Part shown: positions 17,472 through 25,381 of the stretch, in pieces | How the letters are laid out: each line of letters starts with the position of its first letter | How positions within the stretch are numbered: position 1 is the stretch's first letter | Origin: Flavobacterium sedimenticola | Lineage (GTDB): Bacteria; Bacteroidota; Bacteroidia; Flavobacteriales; Flavobacteriaceae | Length of the DNA: 64,000 nucleotides | Direction of reading: 5' to 3' | Assembly: GCF_030053345.1 (NCBI RefSeq) | Contig: NZ_JASGBP010000001.1 | Coordinates: forward strand, 62,001 to 126,000 | The notes under the pieces: model-generated | Told to the model about the DNA's origin: nothing | The model's database searches: none | What the model saw: only the letters and a program-made list of their open reading frames with translations | Position numbers and translations under genes: made by a program

Positions 17472-17541
17472 AATTACGAATTATGAATTGAAAAATTACG
17501 GATTATTTGGACTCGTAATTTGAAATTTGTAATTCGTAATT
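17472..17541. repeat. Nested AT-rich inverted repeat between rpsB and tsf
   Basis: Outer arms of 18 bases (17472-17489 and 17524-17541) are complementary at 16 of 18 positions. Inner arms AAATTACG (17493-17500) and CGTAATTT (17514-17521) pair perfectly. Transcribed, this gives one long hairpin in the rpsB-tsf message. No T-tract follows directly. It could tune tsf expression or mRNA decay. Confidence 0.7.
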
Positions 17542-17581
17542 TACTTTTAAAAAAGATTTTTAATTAAAAAAACAAAATAGT

Positions 17582-18412
17582 ATGTCAACAATCACAATTA
17601 CTGCTGCAGACGTAAATAAATTAAGAACCATCACCGGTGCGGGTATGATGGACTGTAAAAAAGCTTTGGTAGAAGCGGAAGGCGATTTTGATAAAGCGAT
17701 TGAAATCCTTAGAAAAAAAGGACAAAAAGTAGCCGCTAACCGTTCGGACAGAGAATCTACCGAAGGTGCTGCTATCGCTGCGGTAAATGCCGACAAAACT
17801 GCCGGTGCCGTAATTACCTTAAACTGTGAAACAGATTTTGTAGGTAAAAACGAAGGTTTCGTAAAATTGGCGACCGATTTCGCTAACATGGCGTTAAACT
17901 ACGCTACTAAAGAAGAATTATTAGCCGCTGATTACAACGGAATCACGGTGGCTGAAAAATTAATCGAGCAAACCGGAGTAATCGGAGAAAAAATCGAAAT
18001 CGGTTCTTTCGAAAGATTAGAAGGTGCTTTCGTGGGTTCTTACATCCACGCCGGTAACAAAATTGCCGTTTTAACCGCTTTATCGGCTAATGTAGCCGGT
18101 GCTGAAGAAGCCGCTCGTAACGTAGCCATGCAAGCAGCTGCGATGAACCCGATTGCTTTAAACGAAGAAGGTGTTGATGCCGATACTATCGCTAAAGAAA
18201 TCGAAATCGCTAAAGACCAATTGCGTGCCGAAGGAAAACCGGAAGCTATGTTGGAAAACATCGCTAAAGGAAAATTAAACCGTTTCTTCAAAGACAATAC
18301 TTTGGTAAACCAAGATTACATCAAAGACAGCTCTATGAGCGTTGCCGCTTATGTAAAATCGGTTGACGGTGGTTTAACGGTTACCGGTTTCAAAAGAGTA
18401 GCTTTAGGCTAA
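17582..18412 (+). CDS. tsf: Elongation factor Ts
   Basis: 276 residues. The UBA-like N-terminus carries the signature L-R-x-x-T-G-A-G-M-M-D-C-K-K-A-L, and the TDFV motif (C-E-T-D-F-V-G-K-N) lies near residue 80. It exchanges GDP for GTP on EF-Tu. It follows rpsB by 120 bases filled by an inverted repeat, and a clear terminator lies 32 bases after the stop. Confidence 0.98.
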   Translation: MSTITITAADVNKLRTITGAGMMDCKKALVEAEGDFDKAIEILRKKGQKVAANRSDRESTEGAAIAAVNADKTAGAVITLNCETDFVGKNEGFVKLATDFANMALNYATKEELLAADYNGITVAEKLIEQTGVIGEKIEIGSFERLEGAFVGSYIHAGNKIAVLTALSANVAGAEEAARNVAMQAAAMNPIALNEEGVDADTIAKEIEIAKDQLRAEGKPEAMLENIAKGKLNRFFKDNTLVNQDYIKDSSMSVAAYVKSVDGGLTVTGFKRVALG

Positions 18413-18444
18413 TCCCGAATTAAAATTATTAATTCAACATACTG

Positions 18445-18477
18445 AAAACCTCGATTCTTAACCGAATCGGGGTTTTT
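18445..18477 (+). terminator. Rho-independent terminator of rpsB-tsf
   Basis: An 11-base stem (AACCTCGATTC with GAATCGGGGTT, one wobble pair) with a six-base loop, followed by five T. Confidence 0.9.
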
Positions 18478-18483
18478 GTTTTT

Positions 18484-18562
18484 CGGAAGCACCGCATTTG
18501 GGCTTCGGTTCACCTCTTCTCCCGCTGTCCGCGCTACACGGTAGCTTGCTCCCATCGGGGCT
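18484..18562 (-). repeat. Dispersed intergenic repeat, family 1, copy A (diverged)
   Basis: Read on the minus strand it begins AGCCCCGATGGGAGC and contains GCGGACAGCGGGAGAAG. These match the start and middle blocks of the copy at 35946-36047. The far end is diverged. It lies between the terminators of tsf and of the convergent azoreductase gene. Confidence 0.75.
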
Positions 18563-18592
18563 ATACTTCGCGTTCTGTCCTAACAACAAAAA

Positions 18593-18614
18593 ACCCGAAT
18601 CAAAGGATTCGGGT
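18593..18614 (-). terminator. Rho-independent terminator of the azoreductase gene
   Basis: A nine-base perfect stem (18593-18601 with 18606-18614) and a four-base loop. On the minus strand a T-tract follows. Confidence 0.9.
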
Positions 18615-18633
18615 GTATCTTTTTAACAGCTTT

Positions 18634-19233
18634 TTATACGGCTATACGCTCAATGGCTCTTTCCAAGGCATGCTCCATCAAACCGGAAACGGCAGTACCT
18701 TCGGCCCGAATCACTTCCACATCCGTAATCCCCATAAAACCAAGAACCGTTTTCAAATACGGCACCGCAAAATCGTACTCCTTAAAAGGACCTTCCGAAA
18801 AAACACCTCCCGAAGCTAAAGCTATATATACTTTTTTCCCTTCCACCAATCCTTTCGGTCCATCAGCTCCGTAACTAAACGTATAACCGGCTCGGGCGAT
18901 ATTGTCAATCCAACTTTTCAATGGCGACGGAATACCAAAATTGTATAACGGCAAACTGATGACAATCGTATCGGCTTCTAAAACCTGAGCAATGGCTTCA
19001 TCCGAACGCTTGGTCAGTTCTTTTTGGGCCTCAGTAAGACGGTCCGCCGGAATACGCAAGGCATCAATTTGTGCTTCAAAAAGATGCGGAAACGGATTGA
19101 CATTCAAATCCACCGTAGTAATAATACTCCCCGGATTAGAAACGGCGAGTTGGGCAGTTATCGAATCTCCTAATTGTCTGCTAATCGAGGCAGTACCTCT
19201 CGGACTGGCCATCACATGCAATATTTTTTTCAT
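18634..19233 (-). CDS. azoR: FMN-dependent NADH:quinone/azo oxidoreductase (AzoR family)
   Basis: 199 residues, flavodoxin-like fold. S-P-R-G-T-A-S-I-S near residue 10 forms the FMN-phosphate loop. P-L-Y-N-F-G-I-P-S-P-L-K (near 97) and A-S-G-G-V-F (near 138) are AzoR hallmarks. The enzyme reduces quinones and azo compounds using NADH. It is divergent from an HxlR regulator, which in many bacteria responds to quinones or aldehydes and controls exactly this kind of gene. -7 box TAATTTTG at 19267-19260. Confidence 0.93.
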   Translation of the reverse strand: MKKILHVMASPRGTASISRQLGDSITAQLAVSNPGSIITTVDLNVNPFPHLFEAQIDALRIPADRLTEAQKELTKRSDEAIAQVLEADTIVISLPLYNFGIPSPLKSWIDNIARAGYTFSYGADGPKGLVEGKKVYIALASGGVFSEGPFKEYDFAVPYLKTVLGFMGITDVEVIRAEGTAVSGLMEHALERAIERIAV

Positions 19234-19259
19234 AATGTATTTTTTTTAGAATTATGAAG

Positions 19260-19277
19260 CAAAATTACATACCTTTG
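19260..19277. promoter_or_regulatory. Divergent -7 boxes for azoR (minus) and hxlR-type regulator (plus)
   Basis: TAATTTTG on the minus strand (19267-19260) and TACCTTTG on the plus strand (19270-19277) are 2 bases apart. Both match TAnnTTTG exactly. Neither has a convincing -33 TTTG at the usual distance, which would fit activator-dependent or regulated promoters. Confidence 0.65.
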
Positions 19278-19293
19278 CTTTCAAAAAGTTAGT

Positions 19294-19328
19294 AGTATAC
19301 TTTAGGTAAGTAGTTACCCAAAAGTAAC
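19294..19328. promoter_or_regulatory. Candidate HxlR operator palindromes
   Basis: Three short palindromes in 35 bases: AGTATACT (19294-19301), GGTAAgtagTTACC (19305-19318) and GTTACccaaaaGTAAC (19313-19328). The last two overlap. They lie between the divergent -7 boxes and the regulator start codon, so binding there would block the regulator's own transcript. Operator function is inference. Confidence 0.5.
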
Positions 19329-19346
19329 CTCAACAATCATTACGCT

Positions 19347-19706
19347 ATGGAAAAATTATTAACACCACTACCTAAAGAAAAATGCGTCCAAAAACTTAAC
19401 GCCGTAGGCGATGCTTTGTATGTCATTGGCGGTAAGTGGAAATTGCGAATTATTATCGCGATGTCGGAAGGAAATTACCGTTTTAACGAATTGCAACGTA
19501 CCATCGAAGGAATCTCTGCCAAAGTATTGAGTAACGAACTCAAAGATTTAGAATTAAATGGCTTTGTAAAGAGAACCGTACATGATGAAACGCCGGTAGT
19601 AGTGACCTACGAACCAACGGAATATACCCATACCCTAAAAAATGTATTGAATTCGTTAGCCGAATGGGGAACCATGCATCGGGAAAAACTACGCCAGGAA
19701 GGGTAA
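19347..19706 (+). CDS. HxlR family transcriptional regulator
   Basis: 119 residues forming one HxlR winged-helix domain: the entry Cys (K-C-V-Q-K-L) near residue 11, the I-G-G-K-W-K-L-R-I-I motif near 28, and F-N-E-L-Q-R-T-I-E-G-I-S as the recognition region. The Cys near the start is often the redox or electrophile sensor in this family. It is divergent from azoR and probably controls it and itself through the palindromes at 19294-19328. Confidence 0.94.
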   Translation: MEKLLTPLPKEKCVQKLNAVGDALYVIGGKWKLRIIIAMSEGNYRFNELQRTIEGISAKVLSNELKDLELNGFVKRTVHDETPVVVTYEPTEYTHTLKNVLNSLAEWGTMHREKLRQEG

Positions 19707-19712
19707 ATCAGT

Positions 19713-19746
19713 AAAAAAAACCGACTCTGTGAAGTCGGTTTTTTTT
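19713..19746. terminator. Bidirectional terminator between regulator and M3 peptidase genes
   Basis: Stem AACCGACT (19719-19726) with AGTCGGTT (19733-19740), flanked by A8 on the left and T8 on the right, so it works for both convergent genes. Confidence 0.93.
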
Positions 19747-19756
19747 ATTCCTTTCG

Positions 19757-21871
19757 TTACTTAACTACCGGAAAGCTTCTGGCGCGCATTAAGGCGTCGC
19801 TCGTGGCCGCTTTCCCTCTGAATTTAATATACGACTCCTCCGGGTCTACCGTATTTCCTACGCTAAATACATGGTCTAACAATCGTTTGGCGACCGCTTT
19901 ATCGTACAATCCTTTGCCATCCACCGTAAAAGCTTCCGTGGCATCAGCACTAATCACATCGGCCCACAAATAACCATAATAGCCGGCGGCATAATCATCT
20001 CCCGAAAAAATATGTCCAAACTGTGGAATTCGGTGACGCATGACAATTTCACTCGGCATATGCAAAGCCGCTAACGTCTCTTTTTCAAAAGTTTTAGGGT
20101 CGATCTTCGCGTTTTCCAACAAATGCAATTTCATGTCGACCAAAGCACTCGAAATGGTCTCCACGGTTGAAAATCCTTCGTTAAATGTGGCGGCTTTTTC
20201 GATGCGCTCTACCAACGACATCGGCATCGGTTTCCCGGTTTGATAATGCAGGGCAAATTGATTCAATACTTCCGGGGTAGCCAACCATCGCTCTAAAATT
20301 TGCGACGGAAATTCTACATAATCCCGTGGCGTATTCGTGCCCGACAGGGTAGGATACGTTACATTCGAACACAAACCGTGCAAAGCATGACCAAACTCGT
20401 GAAACAAGGTACTGGCATCGTCCCAAGAAATTAAAATCGGTTCGTTTTCTTTTCCTTTGATAAAGTTGCAATTGTTAGACACCAAAGTCAACACATCACC
20501 GTCCACCTTGCTTTGCTCCCTATATGCCGTCATCCAAGCCCCCGAACGCTTCCCTTTACGGGCATACGGGTCAAAATACCACAATCCCACAACGTTACTC
20601 GTTGTTTTATTGGACACTTCCCAAACACGAACATCGGGATGAAAAACCGGCACATTATTAACTGGTTTAAAGCTCAGATCGAATATTTCACCGGCCACCC
20701 AAAACATGCCTTCTCTCAATTTTTCCAATTGGAGATACGGCTTAATCTGGTTGGCATCTACATCGTATTTGGCCTTGCGTACTTTTTCGGCATAATAGCG
20801 ATAATCCCAAGGTGCAATTTTAAATTTCCCGCCTTCGGCAGCTACCATTTTTTGCATTTCGGCTACATCTTCCTGTACTTTGACCAAAGCCGGATTCCAA
20901 ACCGACATCATTAAATCGATTGTCTTTTCGGGTTTTTGTGCCATAGTGTTCGACAAACTCCAATCGGCAAAAGTCGCAAATCCCAATAGTTTTGCCTTTT
21001 CCGTACGAAGCTGCAGGATTTTCACTAACGTTTCATTGTTGTTATTGGCATTGTCATTATCGCCTCGACTCACAAAAATTTGAAAGGCTTTTTCGCGCAA
21101 ATCCCTTCGGTTGGAAAAGGTCAAAAAAGGTTCTATAGACGAGCGTGTATTGGCAATACATCCCATGACACTCAGTTTTCGCTCTTTGGCTTCCGCAATA
21201 GCGGCATTTTTTAACTCTATCGGCAATCCGTCAAAATCGGCTTCGGTTTGCAAAGCCAAATAATAATTGGTCTCATCCGCCAATTGATTTTGGCTGAACT
21301 TGGTAAACAATCCGGCTAACTCCTGGTTAATCTCGGCAATACGCGCTTTGCTCTTGGCATCGGCCTGAGCACCTTCTCTGACAAAATTGGCATAGTGATA
21401 CCATACCAAGCGCTGTTGCTCTTTCGTTAGTTTGCTTTTTTCAGGCGAACGATACACGGCAGCTATCCGATTAAAAAGCTTGGCGTTTTGGTAAATTTTA
21501 TTGTTCGTTTCAAAAAACTTGGGGGTCATTTCGGTCTCTATCGGTTCAAACTCCGGGCTATTTAAATTGGAACTGTACAAATCAAAAACGGCCTTTACTT
21601 GAGCTAATTTTTTGCCGGCTTTTTCCATAGCCACTATAGTGTTTTCAAAAGTCGGCGCACTCGGATTGTTGGCTATCTTGTCATACTCCCCTAACTTTTC
21701 ATTAATAGCGGCTTCAATAGCCGGTTTAAAATCATGTATGGTATAGGTTTCAAAAGCCGGAACACCCCCGTAAGGACCTTTCCAATCCGCGAGTAATGTG
21801 TTTTTAGTAGTCTGGGCATTGGTAGTAACAACAGGAACACTCATAAGCAATGTCAATAGTATTTTTTTCAT
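19757..21871 (-). CDS. dcp: M3 family zinc metallopeptidase (peptidyl-dipeptidase Dcp-like), secreted
   Basis: 704 residues. An N-terminal signal peptide (M-K-K-I-L-L-T-L-L then V-V-T-T-N-A-Q) directs it to the periplasm. The zinc site is H-E-F-G-H (near residue 491) with the family's downstream E. It matches Dcp/oligopeptidase A in length and layout, and would trim dipeptides from peptide C-termini. ATG at 21871 is preferred; a GTG at 21880 is also in frame. The -7 box TACTTTTG (21895-21888) puts transcription start about 14 bases upstream of the ATG. Confidence 0.94.
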   Translation of the reverse strand: MKKILLTLLMSVPVVTTNAQTTKNTLLADWKGPYGGVPAFETYTIHDFKPAIEAAINEKLGEYDKIANNPSAPTFENTIVAMEKAGKKLAQVKAVFDLYSSNLNSPEFEPIETEMTPKFFETNNKIYQNAKLFNRIAAVYRSPEKSKLTKEQQRLVWYHYANFVREGAQADAKSKARIAEINQELAGLFTKFSQNQLADETNYYLALQTEADFDGLPIELKNAAIAEAKERKLSVMGCIANTRSSIEPFLTFSNRRDLREKAFQIFVSRGDNDNANNNNETLVKILQLRTEKAKLLGFATFADWSLSNTMAQKPEKTIDLMMSVWNPALVKVQEDVAEMQKMVAAEGGKFKIAPWDYRYYAEKVRKAKYDVDANQIKPYLQLEKLREGMFWVAGEIFDLSFKPVNNVPVFHPDVRVWEVSNKTTSNVVGLWYFDPYARKGKRSGAWMTAYREQSKVDGDVLTLVSNNCNFIKGKENEPILISWDDASTLFHEFGHALHGLCSNVTYPTLSGTNTPRDYVEFPSQILERWLATPEVLNQFALHYQTGKPMPMSLVERIEKAATFNEGFSTVETISSALVDMKLHLLENAKIDPKTFEKETLAALHMPSEIVMRHRIPQFGHIFSGDDYAAGYYGYLWADVISADATEAFTVDGKGLYDKAVAKRLLDHVFSVGNTVDPEESYIKFRGKAATSDALMRARSFPVVK

Positions 21872-21887
21872 TGGATTCACCTTTTTT

Positions 21888-21895
21888 CAAAAGTA
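21888..21895 (-). promoter_or_regulatory. -7 box of the M3 peptidase gene
   Basis: TACTTTTG on the minus strand, an exact TAnnTTTG match, 16 bases before the ATG. No clear -33 element was seen. Confidence 0.65.
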
Positions 21896-21943
21896 ACTAA
21901 AATTTGAATGGAAGACCGCATAAAATCGTACCCTATTATTGTT

Positions 21944-21951
21944 TACATTTG
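21944..21951 (+). promoter_or_regulatory. -7 box of the queuosine precursor transporter gene
   Basis: TACATTTG, an exact match, 18 bases before ATG 21970. It lies downstream of the alternative ATG at 21904, which argues for the shorter protein. Confidence 0.6.
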
Positions 21952-21969
21952 AGAAAAAGTTACCCGGGT

Positions 21970-22620
21970 ATGTTCAAATCTAAAAAAGATACCGTCTATG
22001 TTGTTTTGGCCGGTATATTTATTACGAATGCTGTAGTGGCCGAACTCATCGGCGGCAAATTAATCGATGTCGGGCCGGCTGTAATGAGTATTGGCATTCT
22101 CCCCTGGCCAGTTGTTTTTGTCACCACCGATTTAATTAATGAGTACTTCGGAGAAAAAGGGGTTCGCAAATTATCACTCATCACTGCCTCGCTTATCGCC
22201 TACACGTTTATCATTTTGTATTTTGCCATGAAAATTCCGTCTACCGGTATCAGTTCGGTTACTTCGGATCAATTCAATGCCGTTTTCGGCCAAAGCCAAT
22301 TGATTATTGTGGGCAGTATTATTGCCTTCTTGGCATCACAGCTTATCGATGTCACTATTTTTCATTTTGTCAAAAGAAGGACAGGAAACAAAATGATTTG
22401 GCTCAGAAGTACCGGCTCCACTGTAATTTCACAGCTATTCGACAGTTTTATCGTGTTGGGTATTGCGTTTTGGTTGCCCGGTATTATGGACACCAAAACC
22501 TATATTATTTCCGGTTTAACCGGGTATACCGTAAAATTAATTATTGCCATTGGAATGACGCCTTTAATTTATGCAGGACATTCTATCATTGAAAAATACA
22601 TAGCCAAAGATGGACACTAA
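21970..22620 (+). CDS. yhhQ: Queuosine precursor transporter (YhhQ/VUT family)
   Basis: 216 residues with six hydrophobic segments. The family features A-E-L-I-G-G-K, T-D-L-I-N-E-Y-F-G-E and Q-L-I-D-V-T-I-F are visible; T-D-x-x-N-E is the hallmark of the former DUF165. It imports queuine or preQ bases for tRNA modification. The frame extends to an ATG at 21904, but a promoter box at 21944-21951 and the family N-terminus favour 21970. It overlaps tag by 11 bases. Confidence 0.9.
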   Translation: MFKSKKDTVYVVLAGIFITNAVVAELIGGKLIDVGPAVMSIGILPWPVVFVTTDLINEYFGEKGVRKLSLITASLIAYTFIILYFAMKIPSTGISSVTSDQFNAVFGQSQLIIVGSIIAFLASQLIDVTIFHFVKRRTGNKMIWLRSTGSTVISQLFDSFIVLGIAFWLPGIMDTKTYIISGLTGYTVKLIIAIGMTPLIYAGHSIIEKYIAKDGH

Positions 22621-23170
22621 AATACGCTGCGCTTGGTGCGAAAAAGACGATTTATACCGTGATTACCACGATAACGAATGGGGGAGCCCGGTGTATGACG
22701 ATGACAAATTGTTTGAATTTCTCGTGTTGGAGACCTTTCAAGCCGGATTGAGTTGGTACACCATTCTCAAAAAAAGGGACAACTTCCGCAACGCTTTCGA
22801 CCAATTTGACTACAAAAAAATAGCCCGCTATGGCGAGAAGGAAGTCGAAAGACTCATGCAAGACGCAGGCATTATTCGAAACGGATTAAAAATAAAAGGC
22901 ACGATTACCAATGCCATTGCCTTTATGAAAGTACAAGAAGAATTCGGCAGTTTTTCCAAATACATTTGGGAGTTCACCGGGGGAAAACCTATCGAAAACA
23001 ACGTCAAAAAAATGAGTGACGTTCCGGCTACTACGCCACTTTCCGACAAAATAAGTAAGGATTTAAAAAAGCGCGGATTTAAATTTGTAGGGTCAACCGT
23101 AGTCTACGCGCACATGCAAGCCACCGGTATGGTGAACGATCATGTGGAAGAATGCTGGAGGCGAAAATAG
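22610..23170 (+). CDS. tag: DNA-3-methyladenine glycosylase I
   Basis: 186 residues, full-length Tag: I-R-C-A-W-C at the N-terminus and H-V-E-E-C-W near the end (the zinc ligands), with H-D-N-E-W-G near 20 and F-Q-A-G-L-S-W near 43 forming the base pocket. It removes 3-methyladenine from alkylated DNA. It overlaps the transporter gene by 11 bases; the link is probably only co-expression. Confidence 0.97.
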   Translation: MDTKIRCAWCEKDDLYRDYHDNEWGSPVYDDDKLFEFLVLETFQAGLSWYTILKKRDNFRNAFDQFDYKKIARYGEKEVERLMQDAGIIRNGLKIKGTITNAIAFMKVQEEFGSFSKYIWEFTGGKPIENNVKKMSDVPATTPLSDKISKDLKKRGFKFVGSTVVYAHMQATGMVNDHVEECWRRK

Positions 23171-23214
23171 TGTTTAGTCGCAGTCACCGTAAGCAGAAAA
23201 AAGGCACTCTGCGA

Positions 23215-23850
23215 CTAACTCTTCAGTACTTTAATAAAAGTATCGCGTGAAATCTCAAACGCGCCCAATTGCTCCAAATAGTCATTGTGCAACTGGCAAT
23301 CCAATAGTTTGTAGTTATGCTCTTTTAGGTGTTGCACTAAGGCCACAAAAGCAATCTTACTCGCATTCGACACTTTAGAAAACATACTTTCACCACAAAA
23401 AACATGGCCTAAATCTACACCATATAAACCGCCCACCAAGTCACCGTTTTGCCAGACCTCGACTGATTTTGCCAAACCCATTTTGTGCAATTGGGTGTAC
23501 GATTCGATAATCGCTTCAGTAATCCAAGTACCCTCTTGTCCTTGGCGTTCTATTTGTTGGCACTGACGAATAACCGCTTCAAAATCTTGATTAAAAGTAA
23601 CGTCAAACAGCTTTCGATTCAGCAAGTTCCGAATGCTTTTTGATACTTTGTACAACTGCGGCACTACAACCATGCGCTCGGGTGGCGACCACCACAATAT
23701 GGGTTCGTCTTCGTTAAACCAAGGAAATATTCCGTTGCGATACGCCAACAACAAGCGTTCCACAGACAAGTCACCGCCAACTGCCAAGATGCCTTCATAC
23801 GAAGCCTCTTCAACAGGGGGAAAATATAACTCTTTCGTTAGGAAATACAT
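23215..23850 (-). CDS. aat: Leucyl/phenylalanyl-tRNA--protein transferase
   Basis: 211 residues. The start region F-P-P-V-E-E-A, G-G-D-L-S-V-E-R-L-L-L-A-Y-R-N-G-I-F-P-W-F and W-W-S-P-P-E-R are typical of Aat, which adds Leu or Phe to proteins with N-terminal Arg or Lys for degradation. The frame extends to 23877, but that start would lie within a terminator hairpin; ATG 23850 gives the family N-terminus M-Y-F-L-T-K. Confidence 0.96.
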   Translation of the reverse strand: MYFLTKELYFPPVEEASYEGILAVGGDLSVERLLLAYRNGIFPWFNEDEPILWWSPPERMVVVPQLYKVSKSIRNLLNRKLFDVTFNQDFEAVIRQCQQIERQGQEGTWITEAIIESYTQLHKMGLAKSVEVWQNGDLVGGLYGVDLGHVFCGESMFSKVSNASKIAFVALVQHLKEHNYKLLDCQLHNDYLEQLGAFEISRDTFIKVLKS

Positions 23851-23874
23851 CATTTTCAAAATTCCAAATTCCAA

Positions 23875-23911
23875 CAAAAAATCCCAAATTACAACTTGGT
23901 ATTTGGGATTT
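23875..23911 (-). terminator. Terminator-like hairpin between DUF3127 gene and aat
   Basis: Eleven-base arms AAATCCCAAAT (23879-23889) and ATTTGGGATTT (23901-23911). On the minus strand a T-run follows at 23880-23875. It would end the flavin reductase-DUF3127 transcript. Confidence 0.8.
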
Positions 23912-23942
23912 AAATTTTAGAATTTATTTTTTCAATCAAAGA

Positions 23943-24329
23943 TTAAAAAGGCAAATCATCGTGTTCTTCTTCGTTAAAGTTGGTCGCCGGCGCAAAGGCT
24001 TCTGCCGGAGGCATTGGCGCCATGGCAGACGGTGCTGCAGCAGCCGGAGCTTCCACTTGCAATCTTTCAATTCTCCAACCTTGAATATCGTTGAAATATT
24101 TGGTTTCGCCTTGCGGATTAACCCATTCTCTTCCTCGCAAGTTGATGGAAACTTTCACCGCTTCACCCACATTATAGTTGTTCAACAAATCGCATTTATC
24201 CTGCACAAAATTAATGCTGATATACTGCGGATATTGCTCCTCTGTAGCCACAACTAACTCTCTTTTTCTAAAACTGGCACTCACTTGTTGCTCAGGATTA
24301 ATCACTCTAATTTTTCCGGTAACTTCCAT
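23943..24329 (-). CDS. DUF3127 protein with SSB-like acidic tail
   Basis: 128 residues. The DUF3127 domain (about 1-87) runs from M-E-V-T-G-K-I to G-W-R-I-E-R-L-Q. It is a small beta-rich, OB-like domain found almost only in Bacteroidota, of unknown function. A Pro/Ala linker follows, then H-D-D-L-P-F, which resembles the SSB C-terminal tip (compare N-D-L-P-F at the end of the ssb product at 46357-46794). A link to DNA repair partners is inference. ATG 24329 is two bases after the upstream stop; the longer frame to 24359 overlaps it. Confidence 0.88.
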   Translation of the reverse strand: MEVTGKIRVINPEQQVSASFRKRELVVATEEQYPQYISINFVQDKCDLLNNYNVGEAVKVSINLRGREWVNPQGETKYFNDIQGWRIERLQVEAPAAAAPSAMAPMPPAEAFAPATNFNEEEHDDLPF

Positions 24330-24331
24330 AA

Positions 24332-25207
24332 TTAATGTTTTGCTAAAAGCACTTTCCAAGCCGAAAGCACTTCGTTGTTATTCAAATATTCTTTAGCTTT
24401 TTGGTGAATTTTTTGCTCATCATCAGAGCTTAAAACGCCTTTCACGGCAAAATGCTGTTGTACAAATATAGTAATTTCTTCTTCGGTTGGCAAGGCTTCC
24501 ACATTTCCTAATTTTCCTAAATCATTCCCGTCAAAAACGGGGCTTTTTTTAATAAAATCGGGTATCGCATCTACCCCAATTCCTAAAGTAGCCAACGGCT
24601 TTTCCACTTCAAACAAGCCGGCGTTGGCTCGCGAATACCAATTGCCGCCTAAACGCGACACCAAATCTATTTTGTGTTGATCAATGGCCCCTTTGTCATC
24701 TAAAACGCTCTCACTAATGTGAATTTTAACCACTTCGCAAATAATTAAATTACCCGCACCGCCTTGATTCCCCAAAGCAATAATTTCATTCACTTTACAT
24801 TCCATTTGCACCGGACTCTCGGCCACACGATACGGTTTTACCATATCCGACGGCAACATCGTCAACCCCGATTTGACAAACTCGTTAACCCCATCAGGAT
24901 ACTCCGTACTCGAAAGCGACATTTGTTGCACGATGTCGTAATTCACCACATTAATCACCACCTGCTTGGTGGCTTCACAGTTTTCTAAGGTGTGTTTGGT
25001 GGTATTGTTGCGCACGCGTCGCGCCGGCGAAAACACCAAAATCGGCGGGTTGGAACTAAACACGTTAAAGAAACTAAAGGGCGACAAATTGGGTTTCCCG
25101 TTGGCATCCACCGTACTGGCAAAAGCTATCGGTCGCGGCGCCACGGCACTTTGCAAATAGCCCTGCAATTGCGCCGGAGAAAGGGTGTGAGGTTCAAAAC
25201 TGAGCAT
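24332..25207 (-). CDS. Flavin reductase family protein (FMN-binding split barrel)
   Basis: 291 residues. The N-terminal 190 residues form the flavin-reductase-like split barrel (A-P-R-P-I-A-F-A-S-T near residue 22, L-S-P-F-S-F-F-N-V-F near 41), binding FMN. The C-terminal 100 residues are helical and usual in this DUF447-like subgroup. Substrate unknown. ATG 25207 is chosen because the earlier in-frame TTG at 25225 falls in the -7 promoter box. The gene is followed after two bases by DUF3127. Confidence 0.88.
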   Translation of the reverse strand: MLSFEPHTLSPAQLQGYLQSAVAPRPIAFASTVDANGKPNLSPFSFFNVFSSNPPILVFSPARRVRNNTTKHTLENCEATKQVVINVVNYDIVQQMSLSSTEYPDGVNEFVKSGLTMLPSDMVKPYRVAESPVQMECKVNEIIALGNQGGAGNLIICEVVKIHISESVLDDKGAIDQHKIDLVSRLGGNWYSRANAGLFEVEKPLATLGIGVDAIPDFIKKSPVFDGNDLGKLGNVEALPTEEEITIFVQQHFAVKGVLSSDDEQKIHQKAKEYLNNNEVLSAWKVLLAKH

Positions 25208-25222
25208 GATTTTTATTTTTCT

Positions 25223-25230
25223 CAAAAATA
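25223..25230 (-). promoter_or_regulatory. -7 box of the flavin reductase gene
   Basis: TATTTTTG on the minus strand, 15 bases upstream of ATG 25207. The implied leader is about 13 bases. Confidence 0.65.
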
Positions 25231-25246
25231 CAATTTTAATTGATTT

Positions 25247-25324
25247 CGGGAGCGAAGCGTTCGGGCATTCTTGCCCACCTTTTTCCCGCTTTCCGTTCTA
25301 CAAGGTATCACTGCAATCGGGGCT
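25247..25324 (-). repeat. Dispersed intergenic repeat, family 1, copy B
   Basis: On the minus strand: AGCCCCGATTGCAGTG at the start, AAAGCGGGAAAAAGG in the middle, and CGAACGCTTCGCTCCCG at the end. All three blocks align with copies C and E. It fills the gap between the divergent flavin reductase and histidine kinase promoters. Confidence 0.85.
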
Positions 25325-25337
25325 AAACGGTATGGTC

Positions 25338-25367
25338 TTGTCTTTTTGGCGGTTTTGTCTATATTTA
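25338..25367 (+). promoter_or_regulatory. Candidate promoter of the histidine kinase gene
   Basis: TTG (25338-25340), a 19-base spacer and TATATTTA (25360-25367), seven of eight matches to TAnnTTTG. It implies a 12-base leader to ATG 25382. Confidence 0.5.
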
Positions 25368-25381
25368 TAAAAAATTTAAGC

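Noticed and set aside
25271..25381. N-terminal extension of the histidine kinase
   Set aside because: These 37 codons are translated from repeat copy B and the promoter region; the signal anchor and a promoter fit ATG 25382.
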